Shown: positions 1 through 5,934 of the stretch, piece after piece | Position numbering within the stretch: the stretch's first letter is position 1 | Layout: every line of letters starts with the position of its first letter | NCBI GenBank assembly: GCA_017649745.1 | Contig: JAGCGE010000172.1 | Location: 1-14,851 of the forward strand | Direction of reading: 5' to 3' | DNA length: 14,851 nucleotides | From: Clostridiales bacterium | GTDB taxonomy: Bacteria; Bacillota_A; Clostridia; Saccharofermentanales; Saccharofermentanaceae | Notes under the pieces: model-generated | Seen by the model: only the letters and a program-made list of their open reading frames with translations | Database searches by the model: none | Told to the model about the DNA's origin: nothing | Translations under genes and position numbers: made by a program

Positions 1-789
1 GGTATAATCCCCCTCATAATATGTCAAAGGAATAGTTTCACAGAGAGGGCACTCGTTTAGGAATACCTCGAACACGCCCTCAATGGGTTCGAGTGTATAC
101 TCTTTATGAATATCAATCTCAAAGGGATCTATATCATCAAGCAGATAATCCTCGTCAATATTATCAGGACCATCTTCATCCTGAATATAACTCTCTTTTG
201 TATTAGTACGAGCATTGACCCGATGGAGAATATCATTCATGTCGTCACCTCCTTTATCAGTTTCAATGCCACTAATATCATTGTACATCGTTGAATAACG
301 TGTACTCATGTTCTTGTTGCTCTCAGCTCTACGTTTCTCAAATTCCGCACGGCGTTGATCAGCTTCTGACATTTCTCCTTCGCCCGAACCCTTAGCGGAA
401 CCTTTTCTTTTTTCTGCTGCTCGTTGTTTTCCGAATTCTGGATTCCGAAGGCGGTCTTCATTGCTTGAATAGAAGTGGAGCAAGTCAGCTTGACTGGCAC
501 CAAACTCGGAGTGACTTCCACTTTCACTTGGTCCGTTGAAGTCTCCTCCTCGGTTTCGTCCTGATGAAATATCTTTTCTACTATCTGTTTGATCTTTACT
601 ATTACTTTTCCGACCCACCGAGTCATTTTCTTGATCAATTTCTGTATCATTATCTCTATTTTCCCGTGGAATATACTCTTCAATTTCGCCGATTGGTTTG
701 TTCAACTCGTGCTCCAATATAAAAGAAGAAGCAAGAGTTCCTATACCAAAACCAACCAACAAATATCCAAACTTTAGCAAACTATACAT
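1..789 (-). CDS. Membrane-anchored hypothetical phage protein, C-terminus outside the window
   Basis: An open frame of 263 codons runs from ATG at 789 through position 1 with no stop, so the C-terminus is missing. The start is well supported: AAGGAGGT lies 9 nt upstream, overlapping the stop of the preceding small gene. Residues 1-25 are hydrophobic (LLKFGYLLVGFGIGTLASSF) and look like one membrane anchor or signal. The rest is hydrophilic: an acidic/polar stretch to about residue 90, a Ser/Gly/Glu/Arg-rich low-complexity part around 90-160, then an acidic domain with CPLC and IPLTYY near the window edge. The IPLTYY stretch resembles an IxLTYYADG segment I remember from hypothetical Firmicutes phage proteins, but this is a weak memory match. 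An in-frame ATG at 240 with AAAGGAGG just upstream could start a shorter internal product (MNDILHRVNA). Function unknown. Confidence 0.8.
   Translation of the reverse strand, partial: MYSLLKFGYLLVGFGIGTLASSFILEHELNKPIGEIEEYIPRENRDNDTEIDQENDSVGRKSNSKDQTDSRKDISSGRNRGGDFNGPSESGSHSEFGASQADLLHFYSSNEDRLRNPEFGKQRAAEKRKGSAKGSGEGEMSEADQRRAEFEKRRAESNKNMSTRYSTMYNDISGIETDKGGDDMNDILHRVNARTNTKESYIQDEDGPDNIDEDYLLDDIDPFEIDIHKEYTLEPIEGVFEVFLNECPLCETIPLTYYEGDYT
240..256 (-). promoter_or_regulatory. Internal ribosome binding site and in-frame ATG inside the first gene
   Basis: On the minus strand an excellent Shine-Dalgarno (AAAGGAGGTGACGAC) ends directly at an in-frame ATG at 238-240. It is stronger than the sites of many real starts in the window. 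It may give a second, shorter product holding only the acidic C-terminal domain without the membrane anchor, or it may be left from a fusion of two genes. The alternative is chance, since the upstream codons (T D K G G D D M) are simply consistent with the frame. Confidence 0.4.
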
Positions 790-803
790 TCGCAACTACC
801 TCC

Positions 804-962
804 TTATGGAGCATTGCTAAGAATACTTATGCCAATTAGGACGATGCTGCTAAATATAATAGAACTGAAGAATAAGAAATTCAGCGTATTGTCATCGTCG
901 AAAAAGGTAAAGAAACATCCAATGAGTCCGATTATAATGCAGATGATGTATAAGAGTATCAT
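804..962 (-). CDS. Tiny two-helix membrane protein (52 aa)
   Basis: ATG at 960-962, TAA at 804-806. The protein starts MILLYIICIIIGLIGCFF, has a polar turn with DDDN near residue 22, then a second hydrophobic stretch (FLFFSSIIFSSIVLIGISI) and ends SNAP. It looks like a hairpin of two membrane helices. It fills the gap between the genes at 789 and 1019 exactly: its stop overlaps the Shine-Dalgarno of the next gene, suggesting translational coupling. Its own ribosome binding site is weak; only a purine-poor stretch with GATATT precedes the ATG, so the start is less certain than the frame. It resembles in size and layout the two small membrane proteins at 14381-14707. Possible roles (holin-like, membrane remodelling) are inference only. 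Confidence 0.55.
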   Translation of the reverse strand: MILLYIICIIIGLIGCFFTFFDDDNTLNFLFFSSIIFSSIVLIGISILSNAP

Positions 963-1018
963 TTTAACATGTCTTGGACAAATATCCTACTATCCATAGC
1001 TTTTAACCAAGGTTTATC

Positions 1019-1996
1019 TCAAATGAGATCGTACATTACACCGTCAACATTGAAGTCAAGCCATACACAAGGCTCTGCAGCATTAATGAACTCCCTCTTT
1101 GCTTTATCCTTATACAAAGCATCATAAATTCCGAAGTCAACATAGTCATCGCCAATATGACCATCGATATCCTTGTTCGGATCGTAAACCCATCCGACAA
1201 TCTGACCCTCAGCAGTACGAGGGAATCCAAGCATCTGATATACGTCATTCAGGAACAAATATCCATTAGCTCGAAGTGCATCGTTTGCAAAATTCTGCTG
1301 AGCCCTAAGGAATTTAAGATTGGTTACAGGATTACGAGACCAATTAGAATTGCACTCATCAAATATCTTTGCATAAATACTATGAGTTGATCCGTCATCA
1401 TGGACGACCATAGCATCCCTAACCTTTTCTGTCTCTCCATCCTCATTCTCAACTGAAATATCCATCTTCTCAGCACCTGCACTAAGCAAACGCTCCTTCT
1501 CAACACCAAGCTCATTCTGGACCTTAGCACGATACTGAGTAAAGCTCTTAAGAAGATTAGAATATGCTACTGTCAGTGCAGCATTACGAGCATTGAGGAT
1601 CTTATGAGCGCCAAGCATGAGTCCAAGACCCGCAACCGTTGCCAATATAGCAGGACCATAACACTTAGCAAGCTTCCAACCAGTCTGCGCATACAGAACC
1701 ATTCGATCCTTACGAGCATCCGCCTCATCATATGAATGCTTGTAATTAGGATCCTCAGCCTTTTTCTTGACGAGCTCAATCTCCTCAAGATCATTGTTGG
1801 CCTCTTCCAGAATTTGCTTAGCCTTAAGCGTCTGCTTGCATGCAAGAATGGTGCCACCAACTACCAATATAACACCGCCAACAACCATAATAGTAGGTGC
1901 GTGCTTCTTACAAAGAAGACCCAACTTACCAATCTTAGCAGGAACCTTTACCTTGCTAGCAGCTTTGATAGCTTTTGTTCCATTAGCGAGCAACAT
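1019..1996 (-). CDS. DUF6353-like phage membrane protein (325 aa), paralogue of the gene at 4879-5796
   Basis: ATG at 1996 preceded by AGGAG with 6 nt spacing. Two hydrophobic segments are clear, at about residues 33-53 (APTIMVVGGVILVVGGTIL) and 113-131 (YGPAILATVAGLGLMLGAH), with a charged helical stretch between them (about 57-85) and a soluble C-terminal half. Marks of the family I know as DUF6353: KHAPTIM before helix 1, KAKQILEE after it, KCYGPAI before helix 2, NGYLFLNDVYQMLGF near 244-258, GWVYDP near 268 and WLDFNVDG near the end. The gene at 4879-5796 matches at the corresponding places, so the two are diverged paralogues. Unlike that one, this gene lacks the CTCGCAAA promoter and has a 200-nt structured leader. 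Role unknown; likely a membrane protein made during infection. Confidence 0.85.
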   Translation of the reverse strand: MLLANGTKAIKAASKVKVPAKIGKLGLLCKKHAPTIMVVGGVILVVGGTILACKQTLKAKQILEEANNDLEEIELVKKKAEDPNYKHSYDEADARKDRMVLYAQTGWKLAKCYGPAILATVAGLGLMLGAHKILNARNAALTVAYSNLLKSFTQYRAKVQNELGVEKERLLSAGAEKMDISVENEDGETEKVRDAMVVHDDGSTHSIYAKIFDECNSNWSRNPVTNLKFLRAQQNFANDALRANGYLFLNDVYQMLGFPRTAEGQIVGWVYDPNKDIDGHIGDDYVDFGIYDALYKDKAKREFINAAEPCVWLDFNVDGVMYDLI

Positions 1997-2205
1997 GTTG
2001 TTCTCCTATTCTTTTAAATATACAATGTGAGATAAATATAATTGAACATAAAATACTTTTAAAATAGCTGTCAGAGGAATTCTAAGCGTATTTAAAGACT
2101 AGTTTGGCCTAAACTCGAGTTACTAGTCATTGGACGTCTCCATAACTCTTAAAACGCCTCTGATTAGCTCTATTTCACTTGAGGTAAAATATCAATGAAC
2201 CATTC
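1997..2205. other. Intergenic leader of the DUF6353-like gene, about 209 nt
   Basis: No open frame of note on either strand. From the transcribed (minus) side it holds a nested inverted-repeat structure at 2071-2163, then a possible sigma70-type promoter (CTGACA at 2069-2074, 17-18 nt, then TTATGT/TATGTT), two TATATT motifs (2017-2022 and 2035-2040) and the AGGAG ribosome binding site. The promoter call is weak because the -10 is poor. Confidence 0.5.
2071..2163 (-). ncRNA. Nested three-helix structured element, candidate leader RNA
   Basis: Three inverted repeats nest in order. The outer TCAGAG (2071-2076) pairs with CTCTGA (2158-2163). The middle GCGT-a-TTTAA (2086-2095) pairs with TTAAA-ACGC (2149-2157), nine pairs with one bulged base. 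The inner GACTAGT (2097-2103) pairs with ACTAGTC (2122-2128). The apical loop of 18 nt contains the self-complementary AACTCGAGTT (2112-2121), which could form dimers. A 20-nt single strand (2129-2148) sits on one side only. The element begins about 75 nt upstream of the 1996 start codon. Strand is inferred from the neighbours; the pairing works on both strands. It could be a cis-regulatory leader or a small RNA. No known riboswitch consensus is recognised. Confidence 0.45.
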
Positions 2206-2898
2206 TCAATCATCGAGAACTCTTGTCGGTGGTAATATAATCATGAATCCATCGCGAACTGGTTTGATGGATGCTCCTCGAATTGACGTCCAGCCGTATC
2301 GATTATCCGCCCATTCTCCAGTAACTCCAACAATATCATAGTATGTTGCAATAGATGCCTGACCATACTTGTGAATAATATAATCGAGTTCGTCTAATGC
2401 AGCATTAGCCTGCGCACGAGTATCCAAGACAATGTCATCAGGATCGTATGGCATGTCGCGATATGACCCTGCTCTTCCGCCTCTACGCTGGTTGTCTTCA
2501 TAGTATTTCTCGTAAGATGTACGACCTGCTTTTCGTGCGCCATTGCCCGTTCGATAAGTTGATGCTGGTCTAGGAGCGTCATCTCCGAACAACATTGTAG
2601 CAACCATCTCGTTGAAAGTATCAAATATCAAGTTGCGTATCCCAGGTAATAGGATTTCTTTGATCGTATGCTCTTTAGCAGTCTCAATAGTGTCTTCGAG
2701 AATATAATGTCCGAATTTCTTAATGAGACTTTGTTTTCGAACCTTTCCTTGAGCCACTTGCTTGGGTTTGACTATGGCTTTTGTCTCAACTACTTCATCT
2801 TTTGATGAAATATCATCACGTTTTGCGTAACTGTTTCCAGGTAGTTCTCCACCTATCTTAGGCATATCACGTGTCGCCAAGACTTGAGCTCCTTTCAT
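2206..2898 (-). CDS. Conserved phage protein ending in a GW-x-S-x-RGA...RDGF domain (230 aa)
   Basis: The start is taken as ATG at 2898, which overlaps the stop of the HTH gene (ATGA), rather than an upstream TTG at 2937 inside that gene. No clear Shine-Dalgarno is present, so translation is probably coupled. Residues 1-60 are polar and look disordered; 60-105 are helical (IETAKEHTIKEILLPGIRNL); 108-150 are rich in Arg/Gly/Tyr. The C-terminal domain (about 152-228) has DDIVLDTRAQANAALDELDY, a YYDIVGVTGEWADNRYGW stretch, SIRGASIK and RDGFMIILP. I recognise this C-terminal domain from many hypothetical phage proteins of Gram-positive hosts, but know no proven function. The basic middle could bind nucleic acid (inference). 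Confidence 0.8.
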   Translation of the reverse strand: MKGAQVLATRDMPKIGGELPGNSYAKRDDISSKDEVVETKAIVKPKQVAQGKVRKQSLIKKFGHYILEDTIETAKEHTIKEILLPGIRNLIFDTFNEMVATMLFGDDAPRPASTYRTGNGARKAGRTSYEKYYEDNQRRGGRAGSYRDMPYDPDDIVLDTRAQANAALDELDYIIHKYGQASIATYYDIVGVTGEWADNRYGWTSIRGASIKPVRDGFMIILPPTRVLDD

Positions 2899-3167
2899 CG
2901 GATTGTTTTGAGTGTAAATATAACAGCTTCTTTCCACTTTTCAGATTCGTCTTTACCAAAGGCGTCATCAAAGCTACATTCAAGATGCTGACAAATATCA
3001 AGACCAACATTTAAGCTAATCTCTTCTTGCTTAAGAGCTCTTCTGATTGTCTTTTCGCTACAATCACAATATAACTCAAGTTGGCGTATCGATAATCCTT
3101 TACTTTTAATGAAATCAGTAAACACTTCTGGATCGACATGACGTTTGAGACTAACTCGCTTACTCAT
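2895..3167 (-). CDS. Small helix-turn-helix DNA-binding protein (90 aa)
   Basis: ATG at 3167; GGATGG/GGGAAG lies 5-12 nt upstream. Residues 14-72 look like a Cro/XRE-type HTH domain: FTDFIKSKGLSIRQLELYC forms helices 1-2, SEKTIRRALKQEEIS the recognition helix, and LDICQHLECSFDDAF the closing helix typical of this fold. Such proteins are phage regulators. The gene follows a terminator (3235-3256) with only an AATTATATTTT motif (3199-3209) between, and it is coupled by an ATGA overlap to the 230-residue protein, so the two form an operon. Its targets are unknown. Confidence 0.8.
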   Translation of the reverse strand: MSKRVSLKRHVDPEVFTDFIKSKGLSIRQLELYCDCSEKTIRRALKQEEISLNVGLDICQHLECSFDDAFGKDESEKWKEAVIFTLKTIR

Positions 3168-3198
3168 GAATTCTTCCCATCCTATAACTCCCTTACTT

Positions 3199-3209
3199 AA
3201 AATATAATT
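3199..3209 (-). promoter_or_regulatory. AATTATATTTT motif upstream of the HTH gene
   Basis: This exact 11-mer lies 31 nt before the ATG and directly after the terminator of the upstream cassette. With no other promoter-like signal in this 67-nt gap it is the best candidate for the start signal of the 3167 operon, either as a -10 (TATATT) or as a phage-specific element. The same 11-mer occurs nine times in the window. Confidence 0.35.
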
Positions 3210-3224
3210 GGATAGCTAAAAAGA

Positions 3225-3256
3225 GAAAAAAAGAAAGGAGCCGTTTAAAGCTCCTT
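3225..3256 (-). terminator. Rho-independent terminator of the 3281-3607 gene
   Basis: On the minus strand AAGGAGC, an 8-nt loop and GCTCCTT form a 7-bp stem (3235-3256), followed by TTCTTTTTTT. It lies 25 nt after the stop codon. The 3' half (CGGCTCCTTTCTTTTT) is nearly identical to those of the terminators at 3685-3709 and 8455-8479. Confidence 0.85.
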
Positions 3257-3280
3257 CCTTAGACAGATATAGTTCCTATT

Positions 3281-3607
3281 CTACTCGTTGTCATCGCCTA
3301 TCAGCTTGTGGCTCACCATTCCGTGAAGAGCCCTTATAAGGACTCTAATGTCTCTGCCATCTTTGGCAATGGCGTTACTCACTACATGCTGCGTGGTTAC
3401 CCCAATCGAGCCAATACCTACGGTGCGCATAATCGTTTCTCCAATATTACGCGCAGTAGGAATAACCTGATCCAATGAATATACCACACCAGCGCCTGTG
3501 ATAAGACCAGCGCCTATTGACGTAACATCAATGATCGAATCCAAAATATCCAGTTCCAACTCCTCATCTTCTGTTTCTTCGATGAGCTCAATCTGCTCGT
3601 TTGCCAT
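3281..3607 (-). CDS. Small membrane protein with acidic N-terminus (108 aa), cassette IV
   Basis: ATG at 3607 with GAAAGGAG at 7 nt, a very strong site. The first 28 residues are strongly acidic (EETEDEELELDILD). Two hydrophobic stretches follow, at about 29-48 (VTSIGAGLITGAGVVYSL) and 62-80 (RTVGIGSIGVTTQHVV), then a short basic/amphipathic tail. It has its own promoter (3650-3675), a 5' hairpin at 3629-3645 and its own terminator, so it is monocistronic. The acidic-head, two-helix layout is shared with the neighbouring 87-residue protein. No family recognised; probably acts at the host membrane. Confidence 0.8.
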   Translation of the reverse strand: MANEQIELIEETEDEELELDILDSIIDVTSIGAGLITGAGVVYSLDQVIPTARNIGETIMRTVGIGSIGVTTQHVVSNAIAKDGRDIRVLIRALHGMVSHKLIGDDNE

Positions 3608-3628
3608 AACTTTCTCCTTTCGTAATAT

Positions 3629-3645
3629 GAGAACTACCTGTTCTC
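3629..3645 (-). promoter_or_regulatory. Hairpin at the predicted 5' end of the cassette IV mRNA
   Basis: GAGAAC, a 5-nt loop and GTTCTC form a perfect 6-bp hairpin starting a few nucleotides after the predicted -10. Such 5' hairpins often protect short mRNAs from decay. Cassettes I and III also have one. Confidence 0.5.
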
Positions 3646-3649
3646 CGTC

Positions 3650-3675
3650 ATTTAAGGAGTAGGAATTTTTGCGAG
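3650..3675 (-). promoter_or_regulatory. CTCGCAAA-type promoter, cassette IV
   Basis: On the minus strand CTCGCAAAAA (3666-3675), exactly 10 nt, then TTAAAT (3650-3655), followed by GACGGAG. It begins directly after the terminator of cassette III. The same layout precedes three other membrane-protein genes. In sigma70 terms the -10 is TTAAAT and the element overlaps the -35 region. Confidence 0.6.
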
Positions 3676-3709
3676 AAAAAAGAAAGGAGCTGTAAAATAT
3701 ACAACTCCT
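3676..3709 (-). terminator. Rho-independent terminator of the 3729-3992 gene
   Basis: On the minus strand AGGAGTTGT, a 7-nt loop and ACAGCTCCT form a 9-bp stem with one G-U pair (3685-3709), followed by TTCTTTTTT. The loop contains TATATTTT. The T-tract runs directly into the CTCGCAAA element of cassette IV. Confidence 0.88.
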
Positions 3710-3728
3710 CTCTAAACCTCAATTTTTG

Positions 3729-3992
3729 TTAGAATTTCTGTCTTTTCAAGTTTATGAGACCCTTGGCGGCTTGTATAGACTGGTATACCTCGTCACACGT
3801 ACTACTAGTACAAAGTTGTACTGCACATGCAATTCCTGCCATTGCTATCCTATTAACTAATCCTTTATTAGGAAGCAATGAGGTCATTGCTTTGTAAGCA
3901 CATACTCCTATAGCTGTACTTGCAATAAGTATAACCACATCCTTCACAATTTCCCCATCATACGGTTCTTCAATTTCATACATTTCGTCCAT
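3729..3992 (-). CDS. Small membrane protein with acidic N-terminus (87 aa), cassette III
   Basis: ATG at 3992 with TTAGGAGGAG 4 nt upstream. Acidic N-terminus (MDEMYEIEEPYDGE), then hydrophobic segments at about 18-36 (KDVVILIASTAIGVCAYKA) and 44-62 (LVNRIAMAGIACAVQLC), then a polar tail ending LKRQKF. Promoter at 4025-4050, 5' hairpin at 4012-4023 and its own terminator make it a one-gene unit. It resembles the 108-residue protein next to it in layout but not clearly in sequence. Three cysteines lie near residues 56-65 (CAVQLCTSSTC). Function unknown. Confidence 0.8.
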   Translation of the reverse strand: MDEMYEIEEPYDGEIVKDVVILIASTAIGVCAYKAMTSLLPNKGLVNRIAMAGIACAVQLCTSSTCDEVYQSIQAAKGLINLKRQKF

Positions 3993-4011
3993 TTTCTCCT
4001 CCTAACGAGTT

Positions 4012-4023
4012 GAGGTTTTCCTC
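4012..4023 (-). promoter_or_regulatory. 5' hairpin of the cassette III mRNA
   Basis: GAGG-AAAA-CCTC begins 1-2 nt after the predicted -10 of this cassette, so it would lie at or very near the 5' end of the transcript, like the hairpins of cassettes I and IV. Confidence 0.45.
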
Positions 4024-4024
4024 T

Positions 4025-4050
4025 ATTAGAGGAGAAGTAAAATTTGCGAG
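4025..4050 (-). promoter_or_regulatory. CTCGCAAA-type promoter, cassette III
   Basis: On the minus strand CTCGCAAATT (4041-4050), 10 nt (TTACTTCTCC), then TCTAAT (4025-4030) followed by AGAGG. The element begins 4 nt after the TGA of the upstream gene (4055-4057). Its spacer is close to that of cassette IV (TTCCTACTCC). Confidence 0.62.
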
Positions 4051-4054
4051 AATA

Positions 4055-4351
4055 TCAATCTTCTACTTGACGTTTAACGATTTTAAAATTGAGTCCGATG
4101 AAATTGTTTTCTTGTAAATATACTTGATGACAGTTTTCATCATTATCGACGAGTACTAATTTAGTAATATCATACTTTTCTTTAAATCCATTAAACCACG
4201 GATCACCGGATGTTAATACATTTTCTATAAGTTTTTTCCGTATATTAACTATTTTGTTATAATCTTTATTGGCATAAAGAACGAATGTGCGATTAGAGTC
4301 TTTCGGATCACAATTATAGCATTCTTTTACTAAAACATAAAACTCTTCCAT
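4055..4351 (-). CDS. Hypothetical protein (98 aa)
   Basis: ATG at 4351 with AAGGATG 6 nt upstream. A small soluble-looking alpha/beta protein with a charged helix (YNKIVNIRKKLIENVL, about 32-47) and alternating beta-like segments (TKLVLVDN, CHQVYLQ, LNFKIVKRQ). No family recognised. The pattern of a strand pair, a helix and more strands resembles the small proteins at 9302-9580 and 11952-12227, which may form a loose family of phage accessory proteins. It lies 28 nt after the gene at 4380 and is probably cotranscribed with it. Confidence 0.7.
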   Translation of the reverse strand: MEEFYVLVKECYNCDPKDSNRTFVLYANKDYNKIVNIRKKLIENVLTSGDPWFNGFKEKYDITKLVLVDNDENCHQVYLQENNFIGLNFKIVKRQVED

Positions 4352-4379
4352 GATTCATCCTTAATTTTTAGAAATTTTA

Positions 4380-4754
4380 TTAACCTTCTTTATCTTGGAA
4401 TTCTTTAACTTGTTTGTGTTTTGCATGTGCAATACTCATTTGATTCTCAAGATAACTAATCTCAATCTCAACTCTGTTTAAAATATAATTTGATAGAATC
4501 TCAACGGCATGCGCTTTGTTCGGTTCATTTAGAAACACTACATACTCATGCTTGAGTCTATTATGGAAAACCTCTTCGGCATGCTTTGCAACTTCTATTC
4601 TAATATTGCGAGCATAGTCTCTTCCATAAATATGACTACCAGTTCCATCAAATTGATGAGTAAATTCAATACGCTCATAAATGAGATTGCGATACTCTTC
4701 AAATGTATTGTCTTTGGAATTGTAAACGTATACTGCAGCAAGTTTTCTACGCAT
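4380..4754 (-). CDS. Hypothetical protein (124 aa) starting just after a terminator
   Basis: The open frame extends back to 4811, but that part lies inside the terminator of the upstream cassette. ATG at 4754 (MRRKLAAVYVYN) has AGAAAG 10 nt upstream and is the likely start. The protein begins with a beta-like segment, followed by mixed polar sequence and a C-terminal helix (VEILSNYILNRVEIEISYLE, then MSIAHAKHKQVKEF). No family recognised. Only 30 nt separate the terminator stem from the ATG, and the only signal there is GATTGATATTT, the same leader as the gene at 9013. It probably forms an operon with the gene at 4055. Confidence 0.7.
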   Translation of the reverse strand: MRRKLAAVYVYNSKDNTFEEYRNLIYERIEFTHQFDGTGSHIYGRDYARNIRIEVAKHAEEVFHNRLKHEYVVFLNEPNKAHAVEILSNYILNRVEIEISYLENQMSIAHAKHKQVKEFQDKEG

Positions 4755-4775
4755 AAATATCAATCTTTCTATCGA

Positions 4776-4811
4776 CTGAAAAAGTGAGGAGCTGTATTTC
4801 AAACTCCTCAC
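4776..4811 (-). terminator. Rho-independent terminator of the 4879-5796 gene
   Basis: On the minus strand GTGAGGAG, a 12-nt loop and CTCCTCAC form a perfect 8-bp stem (4784-4811), followed by TTTTTC. It lies about 68 nt after the stop of the DUF6353-like gene. Confidence 0.85.
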
Positions 4812-4832
4812 TCATTCGCTTATAGTTTATTT

Positions 4833-4852
4833 AGATTGACAAATATCAATCT
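4833..4852 (-). other. Short perfect hairpin between stop codon and terminator
   Basis: AGATTGA, a 6-nt loop (CAAATA on +) and TCAATCT form a 7-bp inverted repeat in the 3' untranslated region of the DUF6353-like gene. It spans one copy of the AATATC hexamer. It could be a processing site or chance. Confidence 0.35.
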
Positions 4853-4878
4853 GTTTGCTTATCTACGCGAATTACTTT

Positions 4879-5796
4879 CTAAACATCAGCCAACCATGCA
4901 GATGTTGGATGGACTTCAAAGTTTATTGTACCAACTGGAACATCTGGTCCCATCAATGCAGACCCGATTAGAATTGTAACCTCATCAGTTATGGTATTAT
5001 CCCAACCGAGATTTTCTGCAAGAGGAATATGCTCCAGTCCAAGAATATCATAGAAGTCGTTAACATCTACATAACCATTCTTTTTAAGCATAGCAGTTGC
5101 TTCTAGTTCAGCTCTGCGAATATACTCCGCATTGCTGTAAAAATATCGTCTAGCTTGTTCATCCCACCACAAGCTAAGTTGCATTGCATTCGGAAGATTT
5201 GTATTTACCGTATTTGCATCGGTCTGGGGATTCTCGTCGATGTGCTTCTGAATAATATCATTCTTAAGCTCATCAGCTTTCTTCTTACCCAACATCTCTT
5301 CGGCCTTTTCCTTATACTCATCGAAAGCTTTCTCTTTCAGAATATAAGCTCCAGCCAATGATGCAATACGTTGCTTACTAATATGATTGCTACCAAAGAT
5401 ACAGAATATACTTGCTGCTGTCATGATAGCTGTTGGCGCATAGCACTTAATATAAATCAGTGCTTTGTCTGCTTTGCTGAGTTTCGAATTCTCTCTATCG
5501 TTATACCTTACTATAGCGTTGTTCTCTGCTGTAGTGATACCGTTCTTTTTACAAATATCAATCAAGTCAGATTCCGATGCATTTGGGTTAACGTTCGCTG
5601 GTAGATACTTTTTACAAATATCCGCATTTTGACGTTTGAATTCCTCAGCTTTAATAATTCGCTTTGACTTTAGTGCTGCATCAGAACTCATAGCAACTGC
5701 TGTGATAGTTCCAACAGCACCCATTACTGACAAAATTGTCGGTGCATTCTTAATTACAAATTTTTGAACTTTTAGAAAAAATCCAACTTTACTCAT
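4879..5796 (-). CDS. DUF6353-like phage membrane protein (305 aa), cassette II
   Basis: ATG at 5796 with AAAAAGGAGA 4 nt upstream, among the best sites here. Hydrophobic segments lie at about 17-36 (NAPTILSVMGAVGTITAVAM) and 117-136 (KCYAPTAIMTAASIFCIFGS). Between them is a polar domain of about 80 residues; after them comes a long charged helix (155-187) and a C-terminal domain with NGYVDVNDFYDILGL and LGWDN. APTI, ALKSKRI, KCYAP and NGYxxxNDxYxxLG align with the paralogue at 1019-1996, although the order-preserving identity is low overall. It has its own CTCGCAAA promoter and terminator. The family is common in Firmicutes phages as far as I recall; role unknown. Confidence 0.85.
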   Translation of the reverse strand: MSKVGFFLKVQKFVIKNAPTILSVMGAVGTITAVAMSSDAALKSKRIIKAEEFKRQNADICKKYLPANVNPNASESDLIDICKKNGITTAENNAIVRYNDRENSKLSKADKALIYIKCYAPTAIMTAASIFCIFGSNHISKQRIASLAGAYILKEKAFDEYKEKAEEMLGKKKADELKNDIIQKHIDENPQTDANTVNTNLPNAMQLSLWWDEQARRYFYSNAEYIRRAELEATAMLKKNGYVDVNDFYDILGLEHIPLAENLGWDNTITDEVTILIGSALMGPDVPVGTINFEVHPTSAWLADV

Positions 5797-5820
5797 CTTG
5801 TCTCCTTTTTCTAACCAAAC

Positions 5821-5831
5821 AAAATATAATT
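5821..5831 (-). promoter_or_regulatory. AATTATATTTT motif upstream of the 5796 gene
   Basis: Exact 11-mer 24 nt before the ATG and just 5' of the AAAAAGGAGA site. Here a CTCGCAAA promoter already exists upstream, so in this cassette the 11-mer would be part of the mRNA leader. Confidence 0.35.
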
Positions 5832-5873
5832 ACTTACTAAAATATCCTTTCTAAATCGTATTCCAACATTCCT

Positions 5874-5899
5874 ATATGAGTGTCGGATATTTTTGCGAG
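5874..5899 (-). promoter_or_regulatory. CTCGCAAA-type promoter, cassette II
   Basis: On the minus strand CTCGCAAAAA (5890-5899), 10 nt, then TCATAT (5874-5879). The -10 match is poor at the standard spacing; TATAGG three bases further on is an alternative. It lies in the 138-nt gap between the 639-residue gene and the DUF6353-like gene and is the weakest of the four. Confidence 0.45.
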
Positions 5900-5934
5900 A
5901 GCATCCTTGTCTAGAATATAAACATGTCTTGCAT

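Noticed and set aside
306..683. 125-residue minus-strand ORF starting MKSIFHGK
   Set aside because: It overlaps the longer frame 1-789, which has a membrane anchor, a strong ribosome binding site and a normal position behind its neighbour; the shorter frame has no such site.
985..1018. 12-codon ORF starting ATGGATAGTAGG between 962 and 1019
   Set aside because: Too short and without a ribosome binding site; the 52-residue frame explains the region better.
4783..4811. Extension of the 4380 gene to an upstream start at 4811
   Set aside because: That part is the stem and tail of a rho-independent terminator; the ATG at 4754 has the ribosome binding site.
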